Made by a program: the position numbers and the translations under genes
The notes under the pieces: generated by a model
What the model saw: only the letters and a program-made list of their open reading frames with translations
What the model was told of the DNA's origin: nothing
Databases searched by the model: none
Shown here: in pieces, positions 29,743-39,247 of the stretch
Position numbering within the stretch: the first letter of the stretch is position 1
Layout: every line of letters begins with the position of its first letter
From: Saprospiraceae bacterium
GTDB taxonomy: Bacteria; Bacteroidota; Bacteroidia; Chitinophagales; Saprospiraceae
Assembly (NCBI GenBank): GCA_016708265.1
Contig: JADJGA010000006.1
Coordinates: forward strand, 1 to 64,000
Length of the DNA: 64,000 nt
Direction: 5' to 3'

Positions 29743-31269
29743 TTAATGTTTTACCACAAATTTTATCATTTTTGAATTCGGGTCGCTTTGAAGATATAGA
29801 AAATAGAGACCATTTCTAAGATTATCCGGCAAATCAATTTTATCGTTTTCTAAGTGTTCTTTTTGGAATTGACCAGTTAAAACTTTTCTTCCCAGGTTGT
29901 CAAATATTGAATAGGTAGATGTAATATTTTTTTTATTTGCACAATTTATATAGAAATAGTCTGTATCAACAGGATTTGGATATAATAATATCTGCTCCGT
30001 CTGAATGTCGTCATTTGTCGTGGCAGTTTTAATATTATACCTGGTAAGAAAAGTCTGAGAATTAAGATTCCCTGAAGTGCCCTCACAGGTTCCGATTGCA
30101 ACCAGGTTATTGTCATTATCGATACATCCATTGATGAAAGTCGCATTAAAATCTGCCGGAACCGCAAATATTCCTTTATTTCCAAACGCTATATCCCTTT
30201 TTCCTTCTTTATCATATTTAGCGATAGCCGGAACATCATATTGATCGGAAGAACCCTTTAATGCGGTACCAAAAATCAGTGCAGAATTATCCTTCATGAG
30301 AATTGAAAAAAAGGAATTTTTTAAATTATCAAGGTAATAATTATCAATAGCATGGCCTTTTATACCATAACCGGGATCAGGAAAACCATCAGTATTTATT
30401 TTCAGGATTTCAGGGTAATCGAAAAGTGTCATGTAAATACTCCCTGACATATCTGTTTTTATTGTACCAAAATTTTCAGAAGCTTCATTTTTAATAAAAA
30501 GTATCCCACCTTCAGAAAAATTTAAATCTCCTACACCGTTCTGATTTATCCGGAACATAAATAAATAGTCTGATAGATCATCGCTATTTCCTGAAGAAAA
30601 AATAATTATATCATCATTTTGGAAAGCCATATCCCTGAATTTAGCATTGAGCTCAATAATTTTTTCGCTTATAAAAACTCCGTTTTCAGCGAACGTCTTA
30701 TCAAAATTTCCTTCTAAATCAATTTTAATCACGAACATCAGTTCCAGGTCAAGGTTTTGGCTGTTATAGATTCCCCCAATATATAAATGATTGTCCCTGA
30801 ATAGTATCCTGATTGGGATAAGGTAATTATTAGGAAATGGTGATAAGTTGAATTTTTTGAAAAGAGAACCGTTTTCATTGATGATAACCAGTTCAATTTT
30901 ACCTTCATTATCTGAGATAGCAAAAGCAATTTTTTTATCAGGTAATATTACTAAATCAGCAGGATATTCTGTGTGGTCAGTAACAATATTGAAATGTCCG
31001 TTCATTCCAAATGAACTGTCGATATTGCCATCACTGAGCAACTTAACTAAAGAAAAACCTGATTCGCCGGTAGTCACATTTTCTATCAGGTTAGCCGATA
31101 TATAAGACCTGTCATTCAGTGGAACAACTTTATAACCAACACTATATGAATTTGGGGTTAATACTTTAACTATACCATTATTGCCAAAGTTTATGTCTGT
31201 CTCAAGATCCTGAGAATTTAATACTAAGAACAGACTGACACAAGCTAAAACCAGGAATAATTTTTTCAT
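29743..31269 (-). CDS. Secreted delta-60 repeat protein with T9SS sorting domain
   Basis: A 508-residue exported protein whose signal peptide ends near VLNSQ. It contains repeated delta-60 type units recognised by DxxFGxxG signatures: DINFGNNGIV, DSSFGMNGHF, DKTFAENGVF, DPGYGIKGHA and DIAFGNKGIF. The units predict a beta-propeller-like fold. The last about 75 residues (LLYPNPVDTDYFYINC to MIKFVVKH) are a type A T9SS sorting domain, so the protein is delivered to the cell surface. Function unknown. Confidence 0.82.
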   Translation of the reverse strand: MKKLFLVLACVSLFLVLNSQDLETDINFGNNGIVKVLTPNSYSVGYKVVPLNDRSYISANLIENVTTGESGFSLVKLLSDGNIDSSFGMNGHFNIVTDHTEYPADLVILPDKKIAFAISDNEGKIELVIINENGSLFKKFNLSPFPNNYLIPIRILFRDNHLYIGGIYNSQNLDLELMFVIKIDLEGNFDKTFAENGVFISEKIIELNAKFRDMAFQNDDIIIFSSGNSDDLSDYLFMFRINQNGVGDLNFSEGGILFIKNEASENFGTIKTDMSGSIYMTLFDYPEILKINTDGFPDPGYGIKGHAIDNYYLDNLKNSFFSILMKDNSALIFGTALKGSSDQYDVPAIAKYDKEGKRDIAFGNKGIFAVPADFNATFINGCIDNDNNLVAIGTCEGTSGNLNSQTFLTRYNIKTATTNDDIQTEQILLYPNPVDTDYFYINCANKKNITSTYSIFDNLGRKVLTGQFQKEHLENDKIDLPDNLRNGLYFLYLQSDPNSKMIKFVVKH

Positions 31270-31345
31270 TAATTCAAATCAATTCAATTTTTTATGCAAA
31301 ATAAGAAATATTTCTGTAACCGCGGATTTATGAATCGGGAAAATG

Positions 31346-31383
31346 ACAAAAAAAAGCCGGAAATTGCAGCAAATCCCGGCTTT
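31346..31383 (-). terminator. Intrinsic terminator for the OmpA/TSP3 gene
   Basis: On the minus strand AAGCCGG and CCGGCTT pair around a short AT-rich loop and run into a T-tract. It lies about 40 bp after the stop of the gene at 31421. Confidence 0.75.
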
Positions 31384-31420
31384 GAATGTGAAAAAAAGTT
31401 ATTTTTCCAATAATAAGATC

Positions 31421-32941
31421 TTAGAAAATAATAGTGAATTCAACTCTTCTGTTTTTTGCTCTGCCTTCTTTAGTGTCATTTGATGTTTTTGGTTTTGTTT
31501 CACCATAACCTTCAGAGAAAAGTCTGCTTGCATCTGTTTTTTTGGAAACAAGATAATCTTTTACTGCTTTTGCTCTGTCTTTTGAAAGCTGAAGATTCTT
31601 TGTGTCATCACCTATATTATCAGTATGACCATCAATCTGAAGTTTGTAATCCGGATTGTTTTTCATCACTGTAACCACATTGTCAAGAACTTTAAATGAT
31701 TCTTTTTTGATTTTTGCCAAATTCGTATCAAAATAAACTCCTTCCATAGCTTTGGTCAGAACTTCCTTTACTTCCTTTTTGATTTCAGGGCATCCGTTAT
31801 TTGCAGTTACTCCAAACAATTTAGGACATTTATCTTTCGGATCAACAATACCATCTCCGTCTGAATCCGGACAACCTTTAATATTTCCAGCTAGTTCAGG
31901 ACATTCATCTTCACTGTCAACGATACCATCACCATCAGTGTCAGGGCAACCTTTAAATTTTGGCAATCCTGCTACTTTAGGGCATTTATCATCTTTATCA
32001 GCGATACCATCATTGTCACTGTCAGGACATCCTGCCAGATTGCCGGCTTCATTGGGGCATTTATCTGATTTATCAGGTACTCCGTCATTATCGCTGTCAG
32101 GGCATCCTTTGAATTTTGTCATTCCTTTTATAACAGGACATTCATCATCACTGTCAGTTATACCATCTCCGTCAGCATCCGGACAACCTTTTAAAGATGC
32201 CAATCCTGCAACAGCCGGACATGAATCTTCACTATCCATCACTCCGTCACCATCGGTATCAGGGCATCCATTAAACTGAGCCAGACCCGGGATTTGAGGG
32301 CAAGCATCATACTTGTCTGGTATTCCGTCTTTATCAGTATCTTTTGGAGCGCCGAAATGAACTTTTAATCCAATTGATGGATTGAAATAATTGTCATTTC
32401 CGTCTTTAGTGGTGTTTTTATCGTATGCATCACCAAAATTGAAGCCATAAATAGCCTGAAGGCCAAGACTTGCCACTCTCGAAATCTCATAGTCAAAACC
32501 AAGACCTACAGGAACCGAAAAATTTGTAGCATCGACTCCTGCTTCATTTTCATAAACATTATACTTTATCAGTCCAAGCCCGGCTTTTACAAAGGGCCTG
32601 AAATTCTTGTCTCCCAAAAATTTATAAGAAACCAATCCGTTCAATCCTTTAACTCCCACATGAAACAGATTTTTGTCAAGTTTATCATCATAAAAACCGG
32701 TGTGTCCCCATTTGCTGATAAGTTCCACATCGAAATTAGGATTGATATACCTGCTAATTCCAAATCTCTGAAACAGTCTGAACGGAGCAAAGTCAAACAT
32801 TTCATTTCCGTAGTCACCGATATACTGAAAACTACCCACCTGATAGCTGAAAGCCCATTTGTAATCGCTGTTTTGTGCAGTTAATGAACTATTGATCAGA
32901 AACAAAACTGCAATACTTAAAATAAGAATAATTTTTTTCAT
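31421..32941 (-). CDS. OmpA-family outer-membrane protein with thrombospondin type 3 repeats
   Basis: A 506-residue protein in three parts. After a signal peptide (LINSSLTAQ) comes an N-terminal eight-strand-like beta-barrel (residues about 25-200). Next is a calcium-binding TSP3 repeat region (about 203-375) with units such as DTDGDGVMDSEDSCP and DSDNDGVPDKSDKCP. Last is an OmpA-like peptidoglycan-binding domain with GHTDNIGDD and LSKDRAKAVKDYL, ending in NRRVEFTIIF. It should tie the outer membrane to the wall. This architecture is common in Bacteroidota. A terminator follows it. Confidence 0.93.
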   Translation of the reverse strand: MKKIILILSIAVLFLINSSLTAQNSDYKWAFSYQVGSFQYIGDYGNEMFDFAPFRLFQRFGISRYINPNFDVELISKWGHTGFYDDKLDKNLFHVGVKGLNGLVSYKFLGDKNFRPFVKAGLGLIKYNVYENEAGVDATNFSVPVGLGFDYEISRVASLGLQAIYGFNFGDAYDKNTTKDGNDNYFNPSIGLKVHFGAPKDTDKDGIPDKYDACPQIPGLAQFNGCPDTDGDGVMDSEDSCPAVAGLASLKGCPDADGDGITDSDDECPVIKGMTKFKGCPDSDNDGVPDKSDKCPNEAGNLAGCPDSDNDGIADKDDKCPKVAGLPKFKGCPDTDGDGIVDSEDECPELAGNIKGCPDSDGDGIVDPKDKCPKLFGVTANNGCPEIKKEVKEVLTKAMEGVYFDTNLAKIKKESFKVLDNVVTVMKNNPDYKLQIDGHTDNIGDDTKNLQLSKDRAKAVKDYLVSKKTDASRLFSEGYGETKPKTSNDTKEGRAKNRRVEFTIIF

Positions 32942-33044
32942 GAGTTGATTTTATTATTGGTTGTTAAAATATATTTTCGAGAATACTTGTAAAAGTACAT
33001 ATATGACGAAATAAATTTAAAAAGCCACAAATAAGAAAAAAACT

Positions 33045-34073
33045 CTATAGTTTGTATTCCGCAGGTACCTCACCTGTCAATGAATTTAGAAAGTTAATAA
33101 TACTGTCTGTTTCAGCATCAGTAAGATCGAGATTGAGCTGGAGTTTTGCCATTATCTTTACAGCTTGTTTCAGATCAGTGATGCTTCCATCGTGGAAATA
33201 TGGCCCTGTTTTTTCAATATTTCTCAGTGATGGAGCCTTAAATACATAAAGGTCAGCTTCGTTTTTTGTAACTTCTATTCTGCCCTTATCTATTTTTTTA
33301 CTCTTGGTATAATCCCAGTAATTACCAAATAATCCGAATTTCTGATATATATTACCTCCCAGAACATTGCCACTATGACACGTTGTGCATCCTTTATCTA
33401 TGAACAATTTGAGACCATTTTTCTCATTATCATTGAAAGCTGAATCATCACCTTCCAGATATTTATCAAACCTTGACGGGGTAATCAGTTTCCTTTCAAA
33501 TGCACCGATAGCTTTTTTTAGGTTGTCATAATTAACAGGATCTTTCTGATCAGGAAATGCTTTTGCAAACAATTCCTTATATTTTTGCTCTTTAACAAGT
33601 CTTTCAATTACAACTTTTTCTTCCGGCATTCCCATTTCAACTTTATTAAGAATCGGGCCTCCTGCCTGTGCTTCAACATCAGGTTCCCTGCCATCCCAGA
33701 ACTGAGCAAAATGAAGTGCAGCGTTTAATGTGGTAGGAGAATTACGTGTTCCGGCTGTACCTTTACCATCTCCGGGGGATGTTGGCAAATTGTCTACACC
33801 GTAAGTGTTAAGATTGTGGCATGAATTGCAGCTTTGAGTTTTGTGAAGAGATAAAATATTATCAAAATAAAGGGTTTTACCCAATAATACCTTTTCAGGT
33901 GTAACAGGGTTTGTACTGCTTTCTGCTATCAAAGGAAGAGTGCCAAAAATTGTTTTAGCTTTAGTCTGAAGTTCTGTTAAGACAGGAGTAGTATTTTCCG
34001 GAACGGTTTTTATATCAGATTTGCAGGCATTCAAAAGAGTGATTGCAACAAAAATCAATAATAAGTTTTTCAT
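33045..34073 (-). CDS. Di-haem cytochrome c peroxidase (MauG/CcpA family) lipoprotein
   Basis: Envelope haem enzyme that reduces hydrogen peroxide. Two CxxCH haem sites are present, CNSCH and CTTCH, with the MauG/CCP features TSPGDGKGTAGTRNSPT and GPYFHDGSI. I start it at the ATG at 34073, which gives a clean lipoprotein signal (LLNAC). A TTG eight codons upstream only adds a poor leader. Length is about 342 residues. It is divergent from add, with 106 bp between the starts. Confidence 0.9.
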   Translation of the reverse strand: MKNLLLIFVAITLLNACKSDIKTVPENTTPVLTELQTKAKTIFGTLPLIAESSTNPVTPEKVLLGKTLYFDNILSLHKTQSCNSCHNLNTYGVDNLPTSPGDGKGTAGTRNSPTTLNAALHFAQFWDGREPDVEAQAGGPILNKVEMGMPEEKVVIERLVKEQKYKELFAKAFPDQKDPVNYDNLKKAIGAFERKLITPSRFDKYLEGDDSAFNDNEKNGLKLFIDKGCTTCHSGNVLGGNIYQKFGLFGNYWDYTKSKKIDKGRIEVTKNEADLYVFKAPSLRNIEKTGPYFHDGSITDLKQAVKIMAKLQLNLDLTDAETDSIINFLNSLTGEVPAEYKL

Positions 34074-34142
34074 TTTTAAAAGTTTTAAGTGAAACAAAAT
34101 TAATAATCAATTTAAAATAATCCAATAACAAAACAAACAATG

Positions 34143-34150
34143 TAACTTTG
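34143..34150 (+). promoter_or_regulatory. -7 box TAACTTTG upstream of add
   Basis: Exact TAnnTTTG match 29 bp before the ATG at 34180. No clear -33 box. Confidence 0.45.
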
Positions 34151-34179
34151 GGTTTAATGTATATCACCATTTTTTAATT

Positions 34180-35226
34180 ATGTATATTGAGTCTAATTTG
34201 AGTATTAAAAACAAAGTCACTGAGTTCATTCAAAAAGTTCCTAAGGCAGAACTTCACATCCACCTTGAGGGATCAATAGAGCCTGAAACTCTAATGAGAA
34301 TTGCAGAAAGAAACAAAATTAATCTTAAGTATAATTCAGTTGAGGAAGTTAAAAAAGCATATAGATTTGACGATCTAAAGGACTTTTTGAATATTTATAA
34401 TCAGGGCACAAAAATACTCAGGACTGAATTGGATTTTTATGAAATCACACTTGAATATCTGAATAAAGTCTCAACTCAGAGCGTAAAACATGTCGAGATG
34501 TTTATTGATTTTCAGACATATGAAAAAAGGGATATAAAACCCGAAATAATATTGAGCGGAATCAAAGCAGCAATTGCGGATGCTAATAAAAAAACAGGCA
34601 TCACCTGTTATCTTATACTTGCTTTTCTTAGACAGTTGGGAGCAGAGGCAGCCCTTAAGACTTTTATGAATGCTCTTAAATTTAAAGAAGATATTATAGG
34701 AATTGGAATAGCTGCAACTGAAATAGGATATCCACCTGAATTATTTGCAGAAGTATTTGAAGCAGCCAGAAATGAAGGATTCAGGACAACTGCACATGCA
34801 GGAGAAGAGGGTCCGGCATCATATGTAAAGGGAAGCATTGATATACTCAAAGTTGACAGAATTGATCATGGGAATAAAGCAATGGATGATCTTGAGCTGA
34901 TTCAGGAACTTATTGACAGACAAATACCTCTTACATTATGTCCGTTATCAAATATTGCCCTTAAGAATGTTGCTAAACTGAAAGATCACACACTGAAGAA
35001 AAAACTTGACCTGGGATTGTTGGTGAGTGTGAATTCTGATGATCCTTCATATTTTGGGGGTTATGTGAATGAAAATTATCAGGCAGTTGCAAGTGAATTG
35101 CAACTTTCAATATCTGATATCAGAAAACTGGCCGAAAATTCTTTTGTATCATCATTTTTACCTGATATAGAAAAAGAATTTCATTTAAAAACTATAAAAG
35201 ATCTTTATGAAGAAGTGATAAAATAA
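34180..35226 (+). CDS. add: Adenosine deaminase
   Basis: Zinc hydrolase of purine salvage that turns adenosine or deoxyadenosine into inosine forms. The amidohydrolase barrel has ELHIHLEGS (zinc ligands), TTAHAGEEG (catalytic Glu), RIDHGNKA, PLTLCPLSN and VNSDDPSYFG (zinc and catalytic Asp). The 348-residue length is typical of bacterial enzymes. Related adenine deaminases share these motifs, so nucleoside use is likely but not certain. Confidence 0.88.
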   Translation: MYIESNLSIKNKVTEFIQKVPKAELHIHLEGSIEPETLMRIAERNKINLKYNSVEEVKKAYRFDDLKDFLNIYNQGTKILRTELDFYEITLEYLNKVSTQSVKHVEMFIDFQTYEKRDIKPEIILSGIKAAIADANKKTGITCYLILAFLRQLGAEAALKTFMNALKFKEDIIGIGIAATEIGYPPELFAEVFEAARNEGFRTTAHAGEEGPASYVKGSIDILKVDRIDHGNKAMDDLELIQELIDRQIPLTLCPLSNIALKNVAKLKDHTLKKKLDLGLLVSVNSDDPSYFGGYVNENYQAVASELQLSISDIRKLAENSFVSSFLPDIEKEFHLKTIKDLYEEVIK

Positions 35227-35351
35227 GATATCTAAAGGATACTTCATAATAAGAATAATAAATAGATATAGTTTTATGTTTTTCTAAGTATAAAACTTAA
35301 TACAGGAGAAATAATTGAATGAATGTTAAAGAATAAATAAAAATAAAAGCA

Positions 35352-36008
35352 ATGAAGAAAAGTATATGGATAATGCTTATAGTAATGGGAGTGATTATCA
35401 TTGATCAGGTATTAAAAATATATATTAAAACCCATATGGGATACGGAGAAGGATTCAAAATACTGGGTTTTAACTGGGCCAGAATATATTTTGTTGAAAA
35501 TGAGGGGATGGCCTATGGTATGAAAATCGGAGGCCAGTACGGCAAACTTATTTTAAGCCTGTTCAGGATTGTAATGGTTGGATTTCTGGGTGTTTTGATC
35601 TACAGGTTTATCAGGTCAGGTGAAAAAATGAGCCTCCTCATAAGTTTTTCTTTAATTATGGCAGGTGCGTTAGGCAATATAATAGATAGTGCATTTTATG
35701 GCCTGATTTTTTCTGAAACTCCAGAATTTCATGGTGAAATAGCAAGATTGGTTCCATTCGGAGAAGGTTATTCCAGTTTTCTTCATGGCAAGGTTGTGGA
35801 TATGTTTTATTTTCCTATGATAAACACCTATTTGCCTGAATGGGTTCCAATATGGGGGGGTGAGCGATTTGTTTTTTTTCAGCCTGTCTTCAATGTTGCT
35901 GATTCATCTATAACTATTGGGGTGGTATCTTTGCTTTTATTTAACAGGAAATTCTTTACTGCATCCAAAAAGGATGAGAAGAAAGAAGAAAATACCGGGA
36001 TTAATTAG
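35352..36008 (+). CDS. lspA: Lipoprotein signal peptidase (signal peptidase II)
   Basis: Inner-membrane aspartyl protease that cleaves prolipoproteins after lipidation. Four membrane helices are visible, with the catalytic motifs GALGNIIDSAFYG and FNVADSSITIG supplying the two Asp residues, and the N-terminal IIDQVLK and YFVENEGMAYG motifs. At 218 residues it is longer than the E. coli protein because of an insertion between the third and fourth helices (GLIFSETPEF to WVPIWGGERF), a feature of Bacteroidota LspA. It ends at a bidirectional terminator. Confidence 0.95.
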   Translation: MKKSIWIMLIVMGVIIIDQVLKIYIKTHMGYGEGFKILGFNWARIYFVENEGMAYGMKIGGQYGKLILSLFRIVMVGFLGVLIYRFIRSGEKMSLLISFSLIMAGALGNIIDSAFYGLIFSETPEFHGEIARLVPFGEGYSSFLHGKVVDMFYFPMINTYLPEWVPIWGGERFVFFQPVFNVADSSITIGVVSLLLFNRKFFTASKKDEKKEENTGIN

Positions 36009-36082
36009 CCAAAATTGATTTCATAGAAAAAAACACAGGGAATGTTATATTTTTGGCTAAATTTATATAAAAGTAAAAAAAA

Positions 36083-36109
36083 GAGAGTCTTGCAAAGACT
36101 CTCTTTTTT
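36083..36109. terminator. Bidirectional terminator between lspA and the DUF937 gene
   Basis: GAGAGTCT pairs with AGACTCTC around TGCAA, flanked by an A-run on the left and a T-run on the right, so it can serve both convergent genes. Confidence 0.85.
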
Positions 36110-36127
36110 ATTTTTTAAGTAAAAGAA

Positions 36128-36748
36128 CTATTTTTTTCCTAAAAATCCCTTTAGGACCGCATCCAATCCCATCTGTCCCAGATCATCCATAACATTTCCG
36201 TCACCATCCTTATCAAGGAAAGATGTAAGAAGACCTCCAAGCATACTGTCCTTTTTTGCAGGTTCTACTGTCTGAGTTAGAACATCCTGCAATCCGTTTT
36301 CGTCAAGATTATTATCTTTTTTCATTTTTCCAAGCATTCCCATAGCTATTGGGGCTAATTTTGCGAGTAATCCTGCACTTGAAGTTTTATCAATTCCTGC
36401 CATTGAAGCAACCTGATCAAATATTAAATCCTGTTTGTCTCCAAGTAAGTGCCCTAAAATACCAGCTCCGTCTGTAGTTTTTGTATTGGAAACCTGTGTA
36501 TTGCCTGTGAAATATCCCATTACATCATCAAGTATACTGCCATCATGATCCCTGTCTAAAACGCTGCTTAGAATACTAGCTCCACCGCTTTGGGAAGCAT
36601 TTTTCTGAAGAGCTCCCATCAATACTGAGAATGCACCGGTAGCAGCATTTTCAGCTTTTTCAGGTTCATTTATACCAACCTGTGAACCTAACTGCTCCAA
36701 GAGGCCACCTCCCATCTGTTCCTTGAATAAATCCAATAAATTTGTCAT
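36128..36748 (-). CDS. DUF937 domain protein
   Basis: A 206-residue, Gly/Leu/Met-rich protein without a signal peptide. It matches the DUF937 type: an N-terminal LLDLFKEQMGGGLLEQLGSQVG helix and repeated LLGDKQDLIFDQVASMAGID-like helices. Two DxDxDG-like loops that could bind calcium (DRDHDGSILDD and DKDGDGNVMDD) are embedded. No function is known for this family. Convergent with lspA. Confidence 0.75.
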   Translation of the reverse strand: MTNLLDLFKEQMGGGLLEQLGSQVGINEPEKAENAATGAFSVLMGALQKNASQSGGASILSSVLDRDHDGSILDDVMGYFTGNTQVSNTKTTDGAGILGHLLGDKQDLIFDQVASMAGIDKTSSAGLLAKLAPIAMGMLGKMKKDNNLDENGLQDVLTQTVEPAKKDSMLGGLLTSFLDKDGDGNVMDDLGQMGLDAVLKGFLGKK

Positions 36749-36852
36749 TTTTGATTATTTTAACTGTGATGTGAAAAATTTTATACGAATATAATGATTT
36801 TAATAATCAATAAGTTCAATATGAGCTAAAATATTTTTTTAAAAATTGGCAT

Positions 36853-36860
36853 TATTTTTG
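36853..36860 (+). promoter_or_regulatory. -7 box TATTTTTG upstream of the glucosaminidase gene
   Basis: TAnnTTTG match about 44 bp before the ATG at 36904; no clear -33 box. Confidence 0.4.
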
Positions 36861-36903
36861 ATAGCAATATGTATATTGTTGAAATTTAATAAATTAATGT
36901 GAA

Positions 36904-37911
36904 ATGAAGAAATTTTTTGTAATAATTGGAGTTGTGGTGATTTCCACATTAAATGCCCAGGATTTTGTAAAGTATTATATTGATAAATACAAGGATATTT
37001 CAATTGAAGAAATGAACAAGACAGGAATACCCGCCAGTATAACTCTTGCGCAGGGAATGCTTGAATCAAACTGGGGGAGAAGTGAATTATCAATAAAGGC
37101 AAATAATCATTTCGGAATAAAGTGCGGAAATAACTGGACAGGTAACACAATGCACTGGGCAGATGACGAATATGAAAACAATCAGCTTGTTGAAAGTTGT
37201 TTCCGGTCGTATGGCTATGCTGAAGAGTCTTTTTATGATCATTCACAATTTATAACATCTAAATCAAGGTATCAGACTTTATTTTCTTATGATATCACTG
37301 ATTACCAGTCATGGTCAAAGGGATTGCAGGATGCAGGATATGCTACTGATCCTAATTATTCACAGAAACTGATCCAGATAATTGAAAAATATGGTTTATA
37401 CGAGTATGATATTAAATATATGCCATTAAGCAGATCTTTAGCCAAAGCGATCAATACTCAGGTCAATGAAAAGAACTACAGCATAACATACATAAACGGA
37501 AGTAAAGTTGTAATAGCAAAAAGGGGAGATTCACCTGTCTCTATATCAAAGTCAATTGGAATACTGGCTGAAGATATTTTAAAATATAATGACAATATTA
37601 AGAGGAAGTATCAGATTTTTGACGAAGGAGATTTAGTATACCTGGAAAAGAAAAATAAAAAATATAAGGGTAATGAAGATAATTATTTAGCAGAGGAAGG
37701 AGAAACCCTTGAAGATGTGTCCCAGAAATTTGGTATAGACCTGAAGTATCTTTCCAAGCTGAATAATATAAGCAAGTCAAGGTCATTGAACAAAGGGCAG
37801 TCTATTAAATTAACTGATACAGGAAAATCAGTTGATGATGAAAACTGGGTTGTAAATAATGGTTCAGATTCAAGATTTTTATTTGAAGCTCCTTTGACTC
37901 CAAAAAATTGA
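36904..37911 (+). CDS. Secreted N-acetylglucosaminidase (peptidoglycan hydrolase) with LysM-like domain
   Basis: Cell-wall hydrolase of 335 residues. The signal peptide ends at STLNAQ. The Glucosaminidase domain (FlgJ/LytG type) covers about residues 20-160: GIPASITLAQGMLESNWGRSELS with the catalytic Glu, then NHFGIKC, FRSYGYAEESFYDHSQFI and GLQDAGYATDPNY. Two LysM-like stretches follow (VIAKRGDSPVSISKSIGI; EEGETLEDVSQKFGIDLKYLSKLNN), which would bind glycan chains. It is likely used in wall remodelling. Confidence 0.9.
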   Translation: MKKFFVIIGVVVISTLNAQDFVKYYIDKYKDISIEEMNKTGIPASITLAQGMLESNWGRSELSIKANNHFGIKCGNNWTGNTMHWADDEYENNQLVESCFRSYGYAEESFYDHSQFITSKSRYQTLFSYDITDYQSWSKGLQDAGYATDPNYSQKLIQIIEKYGLYEYDIKYMPLSRSLAKAINTQVNEKNYSITYINGSKVVIAKRGDSPVSISKSIGILAEDILKYNDNIKRKYQIFDEGDLVYLEKKNKKYKGNEDNYLAEEGETLEDVSQKFGIDLKYLSKLNNISKSRSLNKGQSIKLTDTGKSVDDENWVVNNGSDSRFLFEAPLTPKN

Positions 37912-37920
37912 TTAATTTTG
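37893..37920 (+). promoter_or_regulatory. Promoter TTTG-N16-TAATTTTG upstream of the barrel gene at 37940
   Basis: TTTG at 37893-37896 (-33) and TAATTTTG at 37913-37920 (-7). The pair overlaps the end of the upstream coding region, so the next gene has its own promoter. Confidence 0.5.
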
Positions 37921-37939
37921 CCTTTCAAACATAGTTATA

Positions 37940-38671
37940 ATGAATAAAAAGGCAGTTTTCATCCTGATTTTTGGGTTAATAGTCAATTTTGGCATGAGCC
38001 AGAGTTATTATTTTGGTTTGAAGGGAGGTCCCTCAATCGGATATCAAAAATGGGAGACTTTCAATCAAAGTCCTTTGGTCAGTTTTCATGTTTCTACATT
38101 CATCGAATCTTACTCTGAAGACAGTCCTTTGAATGCATTATTTGCACAAATTGGATTTCATAACAGGGGCAGTGCTTTGAGAGGAGCAGGTGGTTATTCA
38201 TGGGATAATGTTTATTATAGATTGCCGACTAAGAATTTTGTATTTAGCAATTTAAGTCTTGCATTGGGAGCAAAGAGAAAACAGGAATTGACAAATAAAT
38301 TGAAATCGTTTTATTCATTTGGTTTAAGGGGGGAATATACTCTAAAAACTAATCTTGATCTTTACACAGGAGCAAATACTGCTTTTTCGTATTATTATTA
38401 TCCGGACAATAATTTTGTAAACAAATTTACTTATGGTGCACAGGTAGGTGGTGGTTTGGAGTTTTTGTTTTCAGAGCTAATTGAGGGTTTATTTGAAATC
38501 ACTATAAATCCTGATCTTTCCAATCAGTATGATCAGCCTGAGATTGGAAGTGTTATTGATCCTTATCATCCTTCCAATACGATTACACTTGAAAGACGGA
38601 GAATTAAAAATACAACTGTCGAAGTGACTTTTGGATTAAGATTTCTGAGAAAAATTATATATCTGGATTGA
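37940..38671 (+). CDS. Outer-membrane beta-barrel protein of unknown function
   Basis: A 243-residue exported protein whose signal peptide ends near NFGMSQ. It shows YYFGLKGGPSIGYQ, repeated amphipathic strands and an aromatic-rich C-terminus (TFGLRFLRKIIYLD), typical of PorT/OMP_b-brl barrels of Bacteroidota. I do not recognise a specific function. Confidence 0.7.
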   Translation: MNKKAVFILIFGLIVNFGMSQSYYFGLKGGPSIGYQKWETFNQSPLVSFHVSTFIESYSEDSPLNALFAQIGFHNRGSALRGAGGYSWDNVYYRLPTKNFVFSNLSLALGAKRKQELTNKLKSFYSFGLRGEYTLKTNLDLYTGANTAFSYYYYPDNNFVNKFTYGAQVGGGLEFLFSELIEGLFEITINPDLSNQYDQPEIGSVIDPYHPSNTITLERRRIKNTTVEVTFGLRFLRKIIYLD

Positions 38672-38766
38672 TTTTTTCAATGTCAAACACAATTTCGAAG
38701 TTGAATAAGTAATTCCCATAAAGTTATTTATAAAACAATATTTTTTCTTTTTATAAAGAAAACACC

Positions 38767-38774
38767 TACATTTG
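38767..38774 (+). promoter_or_regulatory. -7 box TACATTTG four bases before the ATG at 38779
   Basis: Exact TAnnTTTG match. The ATG follows after 4 nt, so the transcript would be leaderless or nearly so, unless translation starts elsewhere. Confidence 0.4.
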
Positions 38775-38778
38775 CGGC

Positions 38779-39153
38779 ATGAAACGAATTTTCTGCACTT
38801 TAATATTATTGATAACTTTTTTGCTTTATCAGGTTGAGGCAATTAGTAGTATTTCCCAATCAGCAGGTGCATTTTTTTCATTTCAAAACAAAAGTGAAAA
38901 TAATCAATTTTTTTTCACTTTAGTTTCCAATAATTTGTTTTGTTTGCCATGGAAATCAGCGGATTCAAAAGGGCAAAAAACCGTATCTGGTTCAGAAGTT
39001 CCTTCAAGTTCAGTCATTCATTCCAGAATACCCTGGAATTTAGATAGCCAGTTCATAAAGAATTTTATAACAAAATACATTACTGACTTTTCGAAGGTTA
39101 TTATTCTTTTGCGGAAGAAGGATATGATCTTTCCTTTTCACAATTTCTGGTAG
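38779..39153 (+). CDS. Small secreted protein of unknown function
   Basis: A 124-residue protein that I do not recognise. It starts with a good signal peptide (MKRIFCTLILLITFLLYQVEA). The mature part is short, Ser/Phe/Asn-rich, with a late hydrophobic patch (FSKVIILL) and an aromatic end (FPFHNFW). It could be a real small exported protein or a decayed fragment. The promoter-like box just before it supports expression. Confidence 0.45.
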   Translation: MKRIFCTLILLITFLLYQVEAISSISQSAGAFFSFQNKSENNQFFFTLVSNNLFCLPWKSADSKGQKTVSGSEVPSSSVIHSRIPWNLDSQFIKNFITKYITDFSKVIILLRKKDMIFPFHNFW

Positions 39154-39247
39154 TTCTTGATAAATGGTTTTTTCTAAAAGCAGATCACCCTGATCTGTTA
39201 AGAGTTATTTATTTCAAATTTTATTATTATTTTTAAATTGAATTATT

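Noticed and set aside
31752..32279. Plus-strand 175-residue frame of repeated SGHLSSLSxIPSxSxSGHP
   Set aside because: It is the mirror of the TSP3 repeat region of the OmpA gene on the minus strand.
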